From NCBI RefSeq assembly GCF_021728535.1, contig NZ_JAKKDU010000001.1, positions 186,001 through 250,000 on the forward strand: a DNA stretch of 64,000 nucleotides. Reading direction: 5' to 3'. Below the pieces are notes generated by a model. That model ran no database searches, was not told where the DNA came from, and was given only the letters and a program-made list of their open reading frames with translations. Source of the DNA: Wocania arenilitoris (lineage in GTDB: Bacteria; Bacteroidota; Bacteroidia; Flavobacteriales; Flavobacteriaceae). The position numbers and the translations under genes were made by a program. Each line of letters starts with the position of its first letter. The stretch's first letter is position 1. Of this stretch, positions 26,862 to 36,237 are shown piece after piece.

Positions 26862-28760
26862 ATGAAAATAAATTTTCTTTTTTTAATTGCGTTTCTATTA
26901 CTTAGTTCTAAAACTATTTTATCCCAAAACACCTACGATATTGTTTTTCCTTCAACTGAAAATGAGCGTAATCAAAAATGCAAAGCATGTATTTATGCAT
27001 TTCGTCAAAAACCCAAAGAAGTAAAGTATTCAATTAAAAGAGAAAACGACAACCTTTATTTTGAGATAAACGATAAATATTGGTTTAATTCAGTCTTTAA
27101 AAATGCAGGCGATGGTATAGCAATAGATATAGTTTTAAAAAATAGATACGATTGTGATATTGAATCTATTTATAAAAATCAAATTAAAGGACTTTTACTT
27201 AAACCCGTTTATTCCCAAGAATTAAAAAGGGGTTTAAAACCTAGTACTGAAAATATATTTAGAGTAAAAGTTGGCGAAATACCTAAAAAGCTTCAAAAAC
27301 ACGATTTAGAATTAGAATACAACATCCTGTTTTTGGGCAATAAAAACCTTTGCCAATATTATGTAACTTACGATTTGGACTACTATTCATGGGATTTACT
27401 TGATATGGGCATGTATTTAGACTTTTTAACTTATGATACAAAACAAATAAGAGCTTCAGCTAAAGAAAGTTATACGATTAGAAATAAAATATTAAAGTTT
27501 ATAATTCCTTTTAAAAAAAATAAATCTAATTACTCTCAAGCAGATATAAAACCAATTTATGATTCTTTAAGATTAACAGACTTTGATATTAAATCTTTAA
27601 ATATTAAAGCATATTCTTCTATTGAAGGCATATCTAAGCGAAATATTGAATTACAACAGCAACGTGCAAATAGTATAATTGCTGCATTGCAAGCATTTCA
27701 AAAACCAACTATTAAAACAGTTGTTTCTGCATCAGAAAATTGGGTAGAGTTTTTTAATGATATTAATGAAACCAAATATGAAAATTTAAAATTGTTAACT
27801 AAAAACGACATTAGAAAAAAAATAGCGGGAACTGTTTCAAGAGAAATGGAATATCTTTTAAAAACTCACCGAAAGGCCGTTGTAGAATTAGAACTGGAAA
27901 AGAAAGAAAAAAATAAAGGCGAATCTACTAATATGCTATTAGTAGAATTTAATCGCGCAATTACCGAAGAAAAAATAGATAAAGCAAAAGCTATTCAAAA
28001 TTCAATTTTTGAAAAAATAAAAACAAAAGAAACCTCTGTCTCTATTTTACAAAAAATGGAGATACCAAAACAGGCTAAATATGCTACAATAATAAATAAA
28101 AATGTAGTTTATAAATATATACTAAATGAAAGACAAGCATTAATTGTTTATAACGAATTGCTCAACCTTGAAAAATTGGCACCTAACAATAAAGAGGTAA
28201 AGTACAATATTGCAGCAATTGAAATAATATTATGGCGCTATAACGCTATTGATGTTGATGAATCTATGTTAATTAAAAAAATAAATGCTTTAAAAAAACA
28301 GGGCATTCATAAATCACTTATTTCTAGAATGATGGTGAATTTTCACATGGTTATAGCTAATAAATTAATGAAAAACAGAGATTTTGATAACAAAGATAAA
28401 TCGGTTGCCTATGTAAATAAAAATTATGAAAAGGTTTCATTATCCGATTATGATTATTTGAGTTTAGCTCAGTTTTTTAGTCTTTATGGTAATTCTAATT
28501 TAGCTGTTAAGTTATTAGAAAGAAAAGCAAGAACCATTGATATTGATGAAGATTTATTATTCTATTATTTAAACTTAACACTAATAAATAAAGAGTTAAC
28601 ACAAGATTCTCATTATAGAACCATTATGCTTAATGCAATAAACATGAATGAAGAACGATTTTGTAAATTATTTAATTCAATTGATAAAGGAGGCGTTACG
28701 TTTCAGTTGTTAGATAATGAGTATTTAAGAAATACATATTGCGAGAATTGCAATGACTAA
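26862..28760 (+). CDS. Secreted TPR/OmpA-like protein of unknown function
   Basis: The 632-aa product starts with a signal peptide (cleavage near SKTILSQ). Residues 20-190 are beta-rich with conserved-looking cysteines (KCKAC). Near residues 245-275 the stretch IKAYSSIEGISKRNIELQQQRANSI resembles the core of OmpA-like peptidoglycan-binding domains (a repeat-turn followed by RA-x-S/V-I), suggesting contact with the cell wall. The remainder is helical with TPR-like periodicity (VYNELLNLEKLAPNNKEVKYNIAAIE; DYLSLAQFFSLYGNSNLAVKLLE). I do not recognise a named family. Its stop overlaps the convergent cyclo-ligase gene by 4 bp. Confidence 0.7.
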   Translation: MKINFLFLIAFLLLSSKTILSQNTYDIVFPSTENERNQKCKACIYAFRQKPKEVKYSIKRENDNLYFEINDKYWFNSVFKNAGDGIAIDIVLKNRYDCDIESIYKNQIKGLLLKPVYSQELKRGLKPSTENIFRVKVGEIPKKLQKHDLELEYNILFLGNKNLCQYYVTYDLDYYSWDLLDMGMYLDFLTYDTKQIRASAKESYTIRNKILKFIIPFKKNKSNYSQADIKPIYDSLRLTDFDIKSLNIKAYSSIEGISKRNIELQQQRANSIIAALQAFQKPTIKTVVSASENWVEFFNDINETKYENLKLLTKNDIRKKIAGTVSREMEYLLKTHRKAVVELELEKKEKNKGESTNMLLVEFNRAITEEKIDKAKAIQNSIFEKIKTKETSVSILQKMEIPKQAKYATIINKNVVYKYILNERQALIVYNELLNLEKLAPNNKEVKYNIAAIEIILWRYNAIDVDESMLIKKINALKKQGIHKSLISRMMVNFHMVIANKLMKNRDFDNKDKSVAYVNKNYEKVSLSDYDYLSLAQFFSLYGNSNLAVKLLERKARTIDIDEDLLFYYLNLTLINKELTQDSHYRTIMLNAINMNEERFCKLFNSIDKGGVTFQLLDNEYLRNTYCENCND

Positions 28761-29320
28761 AACGTGTAAATAGCATTAGGTGTTACACAATAATCCAACC
28801 CAATATCACCTTTATAAACACCTTTAATCTCATTCTCAATATCAAAAAAAGACAATCCAATTTTTATCGTTTCAGGTTTGCAGTTTGCTAAAAAGTTATC
28901 GTAAAACCCTTTGCCATATCCAACACGATTTCCTTGTTTATCAAAAGCTAAAAGCGGAACAAAAACTACATCTATTTTTTTATCCTCTATGGCAATACCA
29001 TCAACAGGTTCGGGGATATTCCAATGATTTTTTTTTATAACCGTACTATCAGTTAAAAGGTAGTTAATTAAAGAAGTTGTTTTAAAATCGCTTTTAGAAA
29101 TCACTATGTTTTTATCTTTCCCCGCTAGAATGTTTAAAATATAATCGGTGTTAATTTCTTTGTGTTCTTCAATAGATAAAAAGATATGATAAAAAGAATA
29201 ATCCCAAATAGGAAGTTTAAGCGTTTGGTTTGCGATGGCGATACTTAAATCATCAATTTGACTTAAAGGTAGTGTCTTTCTTAAAGATTTATATTTTTTA
29301 CGTAATTCAGATTTTGTCAC
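28757..29320 (-). CDS. 5-formyltetrahydrofolate cyclo-ligase
   Basis: This 187-aa enzyme converts 5-formyl-THF to 5,10-methenyl-THF with ATP. The N-terminal KSELRKKYKSLRKTL is typical, and the substrate/ATP region FVPLLAFDKQGNRVGYGKGFYDNFL near residues 120-144 is diagnostic. It is the last gene of the minus-strand run rimK, zinc deacylase, cyclo-ligase (gap of 3 nt to the deacylase stop), so it is probably co-transcribed with them. It converges on and overlaps the 26.9-28.8 kb gene by 4 bp, with no terminator visible between. Confidence 0.93.
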   Translation of the reverse strand: MTKSELRKKYKSLRKTLPLSQIDDLSIAIANQTLKLPIWDYSFYHIFLSIEEHKEINTDYILNILAGKDKNIVISKSDFKTTSLINYLLTDSTVIKKNHWNIPEPVDGIAIEDKKIDVVFVPLLAFDKQGNRVGYGKGFYDNFLANCKPETIKIGLSFFDIENEIKGVYKGDIGLDYCVTPNAIYTF

Positions 29321-29323
29321 TTT

Positions 29324-30298
29324 TTAACGTTTCAATTTGGTAGTAATATGAAAAAGCGCATCACCTTGATAAACAATAGGCAATTCATTTATATTAATGA
29401 TGTAGCCAGAATTTGAAGCTCTAACAAAGTAGTTAAATTTACCATAAGGGTCAGTTATATTACCAATAATATCTTCTTTTTTTACTTGACTACCAATAGA
29501 TACAGATGCTTTAAACATGCCAGAATATTTTGCGCGAATCCATTTGCTACTATCAATAAAAGTACAACCTTTTTTAGGTTTCGATGATTTAAAAACAGTT
29601 TTTAACATACCTAAATGCTTTAAAATACGCTTAGAACCATTAACACCAGAATTTGTTACAATATCATCTATATGAAAAGATTTTCCGCCCTCAAAAAGAA
29701 GAAGTGGTTTGTTTAATTTATTACAAGTAGTTCTAAAGGATTTAGATAAATTTTTAGAATATAAAACAAAGGGAGCTCCAAATACTTTTGCCAATGTATT
29801 TAGGTCTTTATTTTCTTTAGAATACCTAAGTTGAGGTGCATTAAATCGTCCTGATCCACCAGTATGAAAATCGATTATTAAGTCGGCATGAGGAACCACT
29901 TCTTTTATAAGTTTATGGGCTACTCGACTTGCTAAAGAGCCATTTGGACTACCAGGAAATACACGGTTTAAATCGCGTCCATCGGGGAATTCGCGTTTTA
30001 AATTTATAAACCCAAAAATATTGATGATGGGCATACAAATAATAGTGCCACATTTAGGTTTGTTAATACCTTTGGCTATAAGTTGTCGTACAATTTCAAC
30101 ACCATTTACTTCATCGCCATGTATGCCTGCAGTAAACAAAACTGTTGGTCCTGATTTTTTTGAACGCTCAATAATAACGGGCACATTTACTGGTGATGCT
30201 GTATGCAAATTGGCAACATCAAAATTTACTTCTTTGCTTTGTCCAGGGTCAATTTGTTCTCCTAAAAAGGTTAAAGTGTCGTTTTTTTTATTAGGCAT
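29324..30298 (-). CDS. Succinylglutamate desuccinylase/aspartoacylase (AstE/AspA) family zinc deacylase
   Basis: This is a 324-aa M14-like zinc amidohydrolase. Zinc ligands are present: His60 and Glu63 in AGIHGDEVNG, and His145 in DFHTGGSGRF. The GRDLNRVFPGSPNGS segment (residues 107-121) is also typical. The C-terminal 80 residues form a beta/barrel-sandwich-like domain. No arginine-succinyltransferase genes are nearby, so true succinylglutamate cleavage is unlikely. It begins directly after the rimK stop. That invites the idea that it removes the amino acids RimK adds, or handles a related N-acyl or glutamyl substrate; this is inference. Confidence 0.85.
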   Translation of the reverse strand: MPNKKNDTLTFLGEQIDPGQSKEVNFDVANLHTASPVNVPVIIERSKKSGPTVLFTAGIHGDEVNGVEIVRQLIAKGINKPKCGTIICMPIINIFGFINLKREFPDGRDLNRVFPGSPNGSLASRVAHKLIKEVVPHADLIIDFHTGGSGRFNAPQLRYSKENKDLNTLAKVFGAPFVLYSKNLSKSFRTTCNKLNKPLLLFEGGKSFHIDDIVTNSGVNGSKRILKHLGMLKTVFKSSKPKKGCTFIDSSKWIRAKYSGMFKASVSIGSQVKKEDIIGNITDPYGKFNYFVRASNSGYIININELPIVYQGDALFHITTKLKR

Positions 30299-31174
30299 TT
30301 ATCTTCGGTTACGTTCAATAAAAGTAATAATGGCTTTGGCAATATTTCGTCCTGTGGCGCTTTCAATCCCTTCTAAACCTGGAGTAGAATTTACTTCTAA
30401 AAGTAATGGTCCGCGTGCAGATTGCAACATATCTACGCCACAAACAGGAAGTTTTAAAGCGCGAGAAGCATTCATGGCAACTCGTAACTCAGCTTCGTTA
30501 AGTTTAACAATTTCGGCTGAGCCACCTCGGTGTAAATTAGACCGAAATTCACCTTCTTTTCCTTGGCGTTTCATAGCGCCTACAACATGTCCGTCAACTA
30601 CCAAAGCACGCAAATCAGCGCCTTTAGCTTCTGCTATATATTCTTGTACTAAAGCTCGTGCTTGTAAACCGTTAAAAGCTTCTAAAACAGACTCGGCAGC
30701 ATTTTTTGTTTCAGCTAAAACAACACCTAAACCTTGCGTGCCTTCAAGAAGTTTAATAATTACTGGAGTTCCTCCAACATGAGAAATAACTTCCTCTACA
30801 TCGCGAGAATAATTTGTAAATACCGTTTTGGGCATGCCAATTCTAGCTTTAGAAAGTCTTTGAAAACTTCGTAACTTATCTCTCGAGCGAATTATAGCAT
30901 CAGATGTTACTGTAGTAAAAACATTCATCATTTCAAACTGCCTTACAACTGCACATCCAAAAAAGGTTACTGAGGCACCAATTCTAGGTATAATAGCATC
31001 AACATAATCTAAATAACGGTCTTGATAATAGATAGAAGGTTTTTCTTTTTCAATAATAAGATCACACTTTAAAGGGTCAATAACCTCAATAATATGACCA
31101 CGTTTTTTACCCTCTTCTGCAAGCCTGCTAGTAGAATAAAGGTTTTCATTACGAGAAAGAATAACAATGTTCAC
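30299..31174 (-). CDS. rimK: RimK family ATP-grasp glutamate ligase
   Basis: This 291-aa ATP-grasp enzyme belongs to the family that adds glutamate residues to the C-terminus of ribosomal protein S6. An N-terminal preATP-grasp domain ([21 protein letters not shown] near residues 60-80) precedes the ATP-grasp fold. That fold shows [19 protein letters not shown] near residue 140, [18 protein letters not shown] near 172, the loop [17 protein letters not shown], and the Mg-binding [15 protein letters not shown] near 264. The next gene downstream is the zinc deacylase with no gap. Whether S6 is the substrate here cannot be decided from sequence. Confidence 0.93.
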   Translation of the reverse strand: MNIVILSRNENLYSTSRLAEEGKKRGHIIEVIDPLKCDLIIEKEKPSIYYQDRYLDYVDAIIPRIGASVTFFGCAVVRQFEMMNVFTTVTSDAIIRSRDKLRSFQRLSKARIGMPKTVFTNYSRDVEEVISHVGGTPVIIKLLEGTQGLGVVLAETKNAAESVLEAFNGLQARALVQEYIAEAKGADLRALVVDGHVVGAMKRQGKEGEFRSNLHRGGSAEIVKLNEAELRVAMNASRALKLPVCGVDMLQSARGPLLLEVNSTPGLEGIESATGRNIAKAIITFIERNRR

Positions 31175-31250
31175 TTACTTTTATAATGAGTATTATAGTT
31201 GCAATATACTAAAAAACCAACTCTAATTTTTAGTATTTGGGTAATTAGTA

Positions 31251-31258
31251 TACCTTTG
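31251..31258 (+). promoter_or_regulatory. -7 box directly before uvrC (leaderless type)
   Basis: TACCTTTG matches TAnnTTTG and ends 5 nt before the uvrC ATG. A transcript would start at or next to the initiation codon. Confidence 0.5.
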
Positions 31259-31263
31259 ATATA

Positions 31264-33057
31264 ATGAGTAAACCTACCCTAGACATACAATTAAAAACGT
31301 TGCCAAACGCTCCTGGTGTGTATCAATATTTTGATGCTAATGATACGATTATTTATGTAGGCAAAGCAAAAAATTTAAAAAAAAGAGTAAGTTCCTATTT
31401 TACTAAAACACACGAAAATGGTAAAACCAGAGTTTTAGTAAAAAAAATTTCAAAGTTAAAACATATTGTTGTTGAGACCGAAACTGATGCTTTGTTGCTT
31501 GAAAACAACCTTATTAAAAAGTACAAGCCAAGGTATAATGTGATGTTGAAAGACGATAAATCGTACCCATGGATTTGTTTAAAAAAAGAACGCTTCCCAA
31601 GAGTGTTTTCTACACGACGTGTATTTAAGGGTAGTGGCGAATATTTTGGTCCTTATACCAGTATGAAAACCGTTTCAACACTATTAGATTTAATAAAAGG
31701 GTTGTATAATTTACGAACTTGTAATTACCATTTATCCGAAGAAAAAATCCAAGCAGGAAAATACAAAGTGTGCTTAGAATACCATTTAGGAAATTGTAAA
31801 GGTGCATGTGAAGGTTTAGAAACCGAAACTGAATACAACGAAAATATAAAAGCCATTCGTGAGATTTTAAAAGGAAATTTTAAAGATTCGCTACAGCAAT
31901 TTAGAGTGCAAATGAAGCAGTATGCTGAAGCAATGCAGTTTGAAGACGCTCAAAAAATAAAAGAAAAAATTGAGGTTTTAGAAAATTACCAAGCAAAATC
32001 TACTATTGTAAATCCTAAAATTAGCAATGTTGATGTGTTTTCTATTATGAGCGACGAAAGTTATGGTTACGTTAATTTTTTGCAATTATCATACGGATCT
32101 ATCATTCGATCACATACCTTAGAGATTAAAAAGAAATTAGACGAAACCGATTTAGAATTATTAACACTCGCTATTACTGAGATTAGGCAACGTTTTCATT
32201 CAAAATCAAAAGAAATATACGTGCCTTTTAAAGTAGATTTAGGAGGTTATATTAAAGTTACTGTGCCTAAATTGGGTGACAAAAAGCACATTTTAGATTT
32301 ATCACTTCGTAACGCGAAATATTTTAGAATGGAGCGTTTTAAACAGGATAAAATTGTTGACCCTGATAGGCATGTAAACCGTATTATGGCACAAATGAAA
32401 GCAGATTTACGATTGCCTGAAGAACCGCGACATATTGAATGCTTCGATAATAGTAACATACAAGGTTCACACCCCGTAGCAGCTTGTGTCGTTTTTAAAA
32501 ACGCAAAACCAAGTAAAAAAGATTACCGCCATTTTAATATAAAAACGGTTGAAGGACCAGACGATTTTGCATCGATGGAAGAAGTGGTTTATCGCAGATA
32601 TAAACGTTTGTTAGATGAAAAACAACCATTACCACAGCTTATTATTATTGATGGTGGAAAAGGACAACTATCATCTGCATTAAAAAGCTTAGATGCTTTA
32701 AACTTAAGAGGAAAAATAGCTATTATAGGAATTGCAAAACGTTTAGAAGAATTATTCTATCCAGATGATCCAATTCCCTTATATTTAGATAAAAAAAGCG
32801 AAACCCTAAAAATGATACAGCAATTGCGCAACGAAGCACACCGTTTTGGTATCGAACATCATAGAAATAAGCGTAGTAAAACAGCGTTAAATACAGAGCT
32901 TGAAACTATTCCTGGAGTTGGCGAAAAAACGGTAGTAGAGTTATTAAAGTATTTTAAATCGGCGAAACGTGTTGCTAATGCAAAGTTAGATGAATTAGAG
33001 GTTGTAGTTGGGGTTTCTAGGGCTGAAAAGGTTTATAATTATTATCATGGGAAGTAA
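31264..33057 (+). CDS. uvrC: Excinuclease ABC subunit C
   Basis: This is the nuclease subunit of nucleotide excision repair, making both incisions at UvrAB-marked lesions. The N-terminal GIY-YIG domain shows PGVYQYFDANDTIIYVGKAKNLKKR at residues 15-39. The UVR domain for UvrB contact lies near 210. The C-terminal RNase-H-like half shows IECFDNSNIQGSHPVAACVVF near 393 and IIIDGGKGQL near 460. Tandem helix-hairpin-helix motifs (IPGVGEKTVVELLKYF) close the protein. At 597 aa it is full length. An SDR gene starts within its last codons. Confidence 0.97.
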   Translation: MSKPTLDIQLKTLPNAPGVYQYFDANDTIIYVGKAKNLKKRVSSYFTKTHENGKTRVLVKKISKLKHIVVETETDALLLENNLIKKYKPRYNVMLKDDKSYPWICLKKERFPRVFSTRRVFKGSGEYFGPYTSMKTVSTLLDLIKGLYNLRTCNYHLSEEKIQAGKYKVCLEYHLGNCKGACEGLETETEYNENIKAIREILKGNFKDSLQQFRVQMKQYAEAMQFEDAQKIKEKIEVLENYQAKSTIVNPKISNVDVFSIMSDESYGYVNFLQLSYGSIIRSHTLEIKKKLDETDLELLTLAITEIRQRFHSKSKEIYVPFKVDLGGYIKVTVPKLGDKKHILDLSLRNAKYFRMERFKQDKIVDPDRHVNRIMAQMKADLRLPEEPRHIECFDNSNIQGSHPVAACVVFKNAKPSKKDYRHFNIKTVEGPDDFASMEEVVYRRYKRLLDEKQPLPQLIIIDGGKGQLSSALKSLDALNLRGKIAIIGIAKRLEELFYPDDPIPLYLDKKSETLKMIQQLRNEAHRFGIEHHRNKRSKTALNTELETIPGVGEKTVVELLKYFKSAKRVANAKLDELEVVVGVSRAEKVYNYYHGK

Positions 33058-33724
33058 CAAAAAAGTATTAATTACTGGTGCAAGCATGGGTATTGGACGT
33101 GCTTTAGCTAAAAAATTTCTCGAAAATGGCTTTTTTGTAATTGGAACAGGTAGAAATAGCATGATTGAAAATTTTAATGATGATAATTTTTATCCATTAA
33201 AGCTTGATATATCAAATAGTAATTCTGTTAAAGAAGCAAAAAATAAAATATTTAAAATATTCAAATCAATTGATATTTTGATAAATAATGCAGGAATTGG
33301 ACCAGATTTAGATACTTTATTTCCTGATAAGGAATCCTTTACAAAAACTTTTGAAGTTAATACTATAGGAACCGTTTTTTTTACAGAATTTTTTATCCCT
33401 TTAATTAATAATAATGGGATGATTCTAAACATATCTTCAAAAATGGGTTCGATTGATTTTTGTAAATTAACAGATTCAGTAGCATATAGAATGTCTAAAA
33501 GCGCTTTGAATATGTACACAAAAATATTGGCTAATAGGCTTTATAACAATATAAAGGTTGCGAGCATACATCCTGGATGGGTGCAAACAACAATTGCAAA
33601 AAGTAATATTAATGGAAGGTTGACTCCTGAGAAATCAGCAGAAAATATATTTAGATTTATTCAAAGTGATTTTCAAAATGGGATATTTTGGAATTCAGAA
33701 AACGATACCGAACTATCTTGGTAA
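33047..33724 (+). CDS. SDR family oxidoreductase
   Basis: This is a 225-aa classical short-chain dehydrogenase. The nucleotide-binding motif TGASMGIG lies near residue 9, NNAGIG near 83, a catalytic Ser in NISSKMGS, and the catalytic dyad in YRMSKSA (Y-x3-K). I placed the start at the ATG giving MGSNKKVLITGAS; a longer frame would add a hydrophobic stretch read from uvrC sequence. It overlaps uvrC by 11 nt, so translation is probably coupled. The substrate is unknown. A repair nuclease and a dehydrogenase sharing a transcript has no obvious functional reason. Confidence 0.9.
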   Translation: MGSNKKVLITGASMGIGRALAKKFLENGFFVIGTGRNSMIENFNDDNFYPLKLDISNSNSVKEAKNKIFKIFKSIDILINNAGIGPDLDTLFPDKESFTKTFEVNTIGTVFFTEFFIPLINNNGMILNISSKMGSIDFCKLTDSVAYRMSKSALNMYTKILANRLYNNIKVASIHPGWVQTTIAKSNINGRLTPEKSAENIFRFIQSDFQNGIFWNSENDTELSW

Positions 33725-33792
33725 ACAAAATTAATACATCTGTTATCTATAAATAATAGTATCGGTTTTCCATTTTGATATTAAAATAAAAA

Positions 33793-36033
33793 TTGAAAAT
33801 AAAAACAATCATATTAACCCTATTCTTAATCGCTTCACTTTCCGTGAAAGCGCAAAATAATGAGGTGGAAAACCATTCGCCAAAAGTAGGCTTAGTATTA
33901 AGTGGTGGCGGGGCAAAAGGGTTGGCGCATATTGGCGCACTTAAAGTTATTGATAGTTTAGGTGTTAAGGTCGATTATATTGCTGGTACAAGTATGGGTG
34001 CTATTATTGGGTCGTTATACGCATCAGGTTATACAGGAAAACAGTTGGATTCCATCTTTAAAAAAGTAGATTTCGATAAAATTATAAGCGACGATTTACC
34101 TAGGTCGTCTAAAGCATTTTACGAGCGTAATAACTCCGAAAAATATGCCATAACATTACCTTTTGATAAGCTGAAAATTAAATTGCCTTCAGCACTTTCA
34201 AGAGGTCAAAACACCTATAGCTTATTATCAAAATTAACATTGCATGTAAGCGATATTCACGACTTTAGTAAGTTGCCTATTCCGTTTTTCTGCATTGGTG
34301 CTAATGTTGAAACTGGCGAAGCAGTAATGCTTGATAATGGTAATTTAACGCAATCTGTAATGGCTAGTGGAGCGTTTCCATCACTATTTCAGCCCGTTGA
34401 AATAAATGACAAATTATTAATTGATGGAGGTGTTGCAAATAATTATCCTATTGATGAATTAAGGGCAAAAGGTATGGACATTATTATTGGTGTCGATGTT
34501 CAAGATGGATTATCTACTAGAGAAGAATTGACTTCTGCTCCCAAAGTATTGTTACAAATTAACAACTTTAGGACCATTAAAGACATGAAAGAGAAGTCTA
34601 AAAAAACCGATATTTATATAAAACCAGACATTACAGATTTTAATGTAGTGTCTTTTAATGAAGGCGAAAAAATTATAAAAAGAGGTGTTACAGCAGCTAT
34701 TGCAAAAGCTTTTGCTTTAAAAGATTTGTCTAAATACAACAAAAGCAAACCAAGGTTTAAAGCTAATTTGCATACGCAAGATTCTATTAGGATTAATTCC
34801 ATTACACTTACTGGAAATGAAAAGTATACACGCGCTTATGTTTTAGGAAAGTTGAGGTTAAAATTGAATAAGAAAATGGCGTTTAAAGATTTTTATAAAG
34901 GCGTTAATAACCTAATAGCTACTAATAATTTTGATTCATTTCAATATCAGTTTAGTAAATCTCAATATAACGATGGGTATGATTTATCTGCAACTATTAA
35001 AGAAACCAGCATTACTACTTTTTTAAAATTAGGATTGCATTATGATGGTTTGTACAAAAGTGCAGCACTAGTTAATGCCACTAAAAAAAGACTCCTTTTT
35101 AATAATGATATAGCATCGTTAGATTTAATTTTTGGAGATAATGTGCGTTACAATTTTGAGTATCTAATCGATAAAGGTTTTTATTGGAGTGTTGGTGTTC
35201 GATCTAGATTTAATCAGTTTCATAAAAATGTTAATGCGCAATTATTTTTTGATGATGATGAATTAATGACGACGGGAATAAATAAAATTGATATCGATTT
35301 TCAAGATCAAACCAATCAGTTTTATTTACAAACCTTATTAAAAAATGATTTCTCATTTAGTATAGGAGCAGAACATAAGCGTTTAGAGATAAAGTCTGAA
35401 ACCCTTGCCAATAATCAGAACAATGATTTTGTTTTTGAAAACACCGATTATTTTAGTGTGTTTGGAAGCTTAAAGTTGGATACTTACGATAATAAATATT
35501 TTCCTAAACGAGGTTTTTATTTTAATGGCGATTTACATATGTATTTATGGTCTTCAGGCTTTAACGCCGAATTTGAAGATTTTTCAATAGCAAAAGCAGA
35601 TATGGGTTACACCTATAGTATTACAGACAAATTAGCGTTAAATATAAAAGCAAGTGGTGGCTTTAAATTAGGTGATAAATCTACACAATCTTTAGATTTT
35701 GCACTTGGTGGGTATGGCAATAATTTGGTTAATAATTTTATACCATTTTTGGGTTACGATTTTGTGTCTTTAACAGGTAATAGTTTTGTAAAAGCATCTT
35801 TTAGTGCAGATTACGAAGTTTTAAAAAACCACCACATAACGGCAGAAGCAAATTGGGCAAATGTTGACGATGATATTTTTGAAACCGGCGAGTGGTTTAC
35901 GCTTCCAGATTATCGTGGTTATGCTTTAGGTTACGCTATAGATACGTTTATAGGACCAATTCAAGCTAAATTTAGTTATTCGCCCGAAGCAAAGCAAAGT
36001 GTTTGGTTTTTTAATGTTGGATTTTGGTTTTAA
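33793..36033 (+). CDS. Patatin-like phospholipase with POTRA and outer-membrane barrel (PlpD-type)
   Basis: The 746-aa product has a signal peptide ending SVKAQ and a TTG start. Its patatin domain shows the oxyanion loop GGGAKG at residues 38-43, nucleophile Ser67 in GTSMG, and dyad Asp211 in DGGVANNYP. A POTRA-like domain (IRINSITLTGNEKYTRAYVLGKL) spans about 333-410. An Omp85-type barrel follows to the terminal Phe (FNVGFWF). This is the architecture of type Vd autotransporters such as PlpD, with an exported phospholipase A fused to its own barrel. Both catalytic residues are intact. In some members the patatin domain stays on the periplasmic side. Confidence 0.92.
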   Translation: MKIKTIILTLFLIASLSVKAQNNEVENHSPKVGLVLSGGGAKGLAHIGALKVIDSLGVKVDYIAGTSMGAIIGSLYASGYTGKQLDSIFKKVDFDKIISDDLPRSSKAFYERNNSEKYAITLPFDKLKIKLPSALSRGQNTYSLLSKLTLHVSDIHDFSKLPIPFFCIGANVETGEAVMLDNGNLTQSVMASGAFPSLFQPVEINDKLLIDGGVANNYPIDELRAKGMDIIIGVDVQDGLSTREELTSAPKVLLQINNFRTIKDMKEKSKKTDIYIKPDITDFNVVSFNEGEKIIKRGVTAAIAKAFALKDLSKYNKSKPRFKANLHTQDSIRINSITLTGNEKYTRAYVLGKLRLKLNKKMAFKDFYKGVNNLIATNNFDSFQYQFSKSQYNDGYDLSATIKETSITTFLKLGLHYDGLYKSAALVNATKKRLLFNNDIASLDLIFGDNVRYNFEYLIDKGFYWSVGVRSRFNQFHKNVNAQLFFDDDELMTTGINKIDIDFQDQTNQFYLQTLLKNDFSFSIGAEHKRLEIKSETLANNQNNDFVFENTDYFSVFGSLKLDTYDNKYFPKRGFYFNGDLHMYLWSSGFNAEFEDFSIAKADMGYTYSITDKLALNIKASGGFKLGDKSTQSLDFALGGYGNNLVNNFIPFLGYDFVSLTGNSFVKASFSADYEVLKNHHITAEANWANVDDDIFETGEWFTLPDYRGYALGYAIDTFIGPIQAKFSYSPEAKQSVWFFNVGFWF

Positions 36034-36237
36034 AACCGTTTTTAAAAAGTCAGTAATTTTCACGATATTTGTTCCATTATGCAGCATTTTTGGAAAGATT
36101 TATTAGCACATCTTCACTACCTCATCAAGAGAAATCCTGAATGAGCATACTTTTTGTATCTTTATAAATACGAGTTATTTAGCAACTTAAGTTAAGCTTA
36201 ATAGAGCATTTAATATTCATTTTTTTAATTTTAAAGT

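Noticed and set aside
30021-30782. Open frame of 253 codons on the plus strand across the deacylase and rimK genes
   Set aside because: It is antisense to two clear enzyme genes, rich in Ser, Lys and Thr as antisense frames in such genomes often are, and shows no domain.
36186-36204. TTAAGTTAAGCTTAA upstream of hmgA as a second metal-regulator operator
   Set aside because: It resembles the mntR-type repeat, but the arms are only 5 bp with a different spacer, the sequence is AT-rich enough for this to arise by chance, and hmgA has no obvious link to metal control beyond needing iron.
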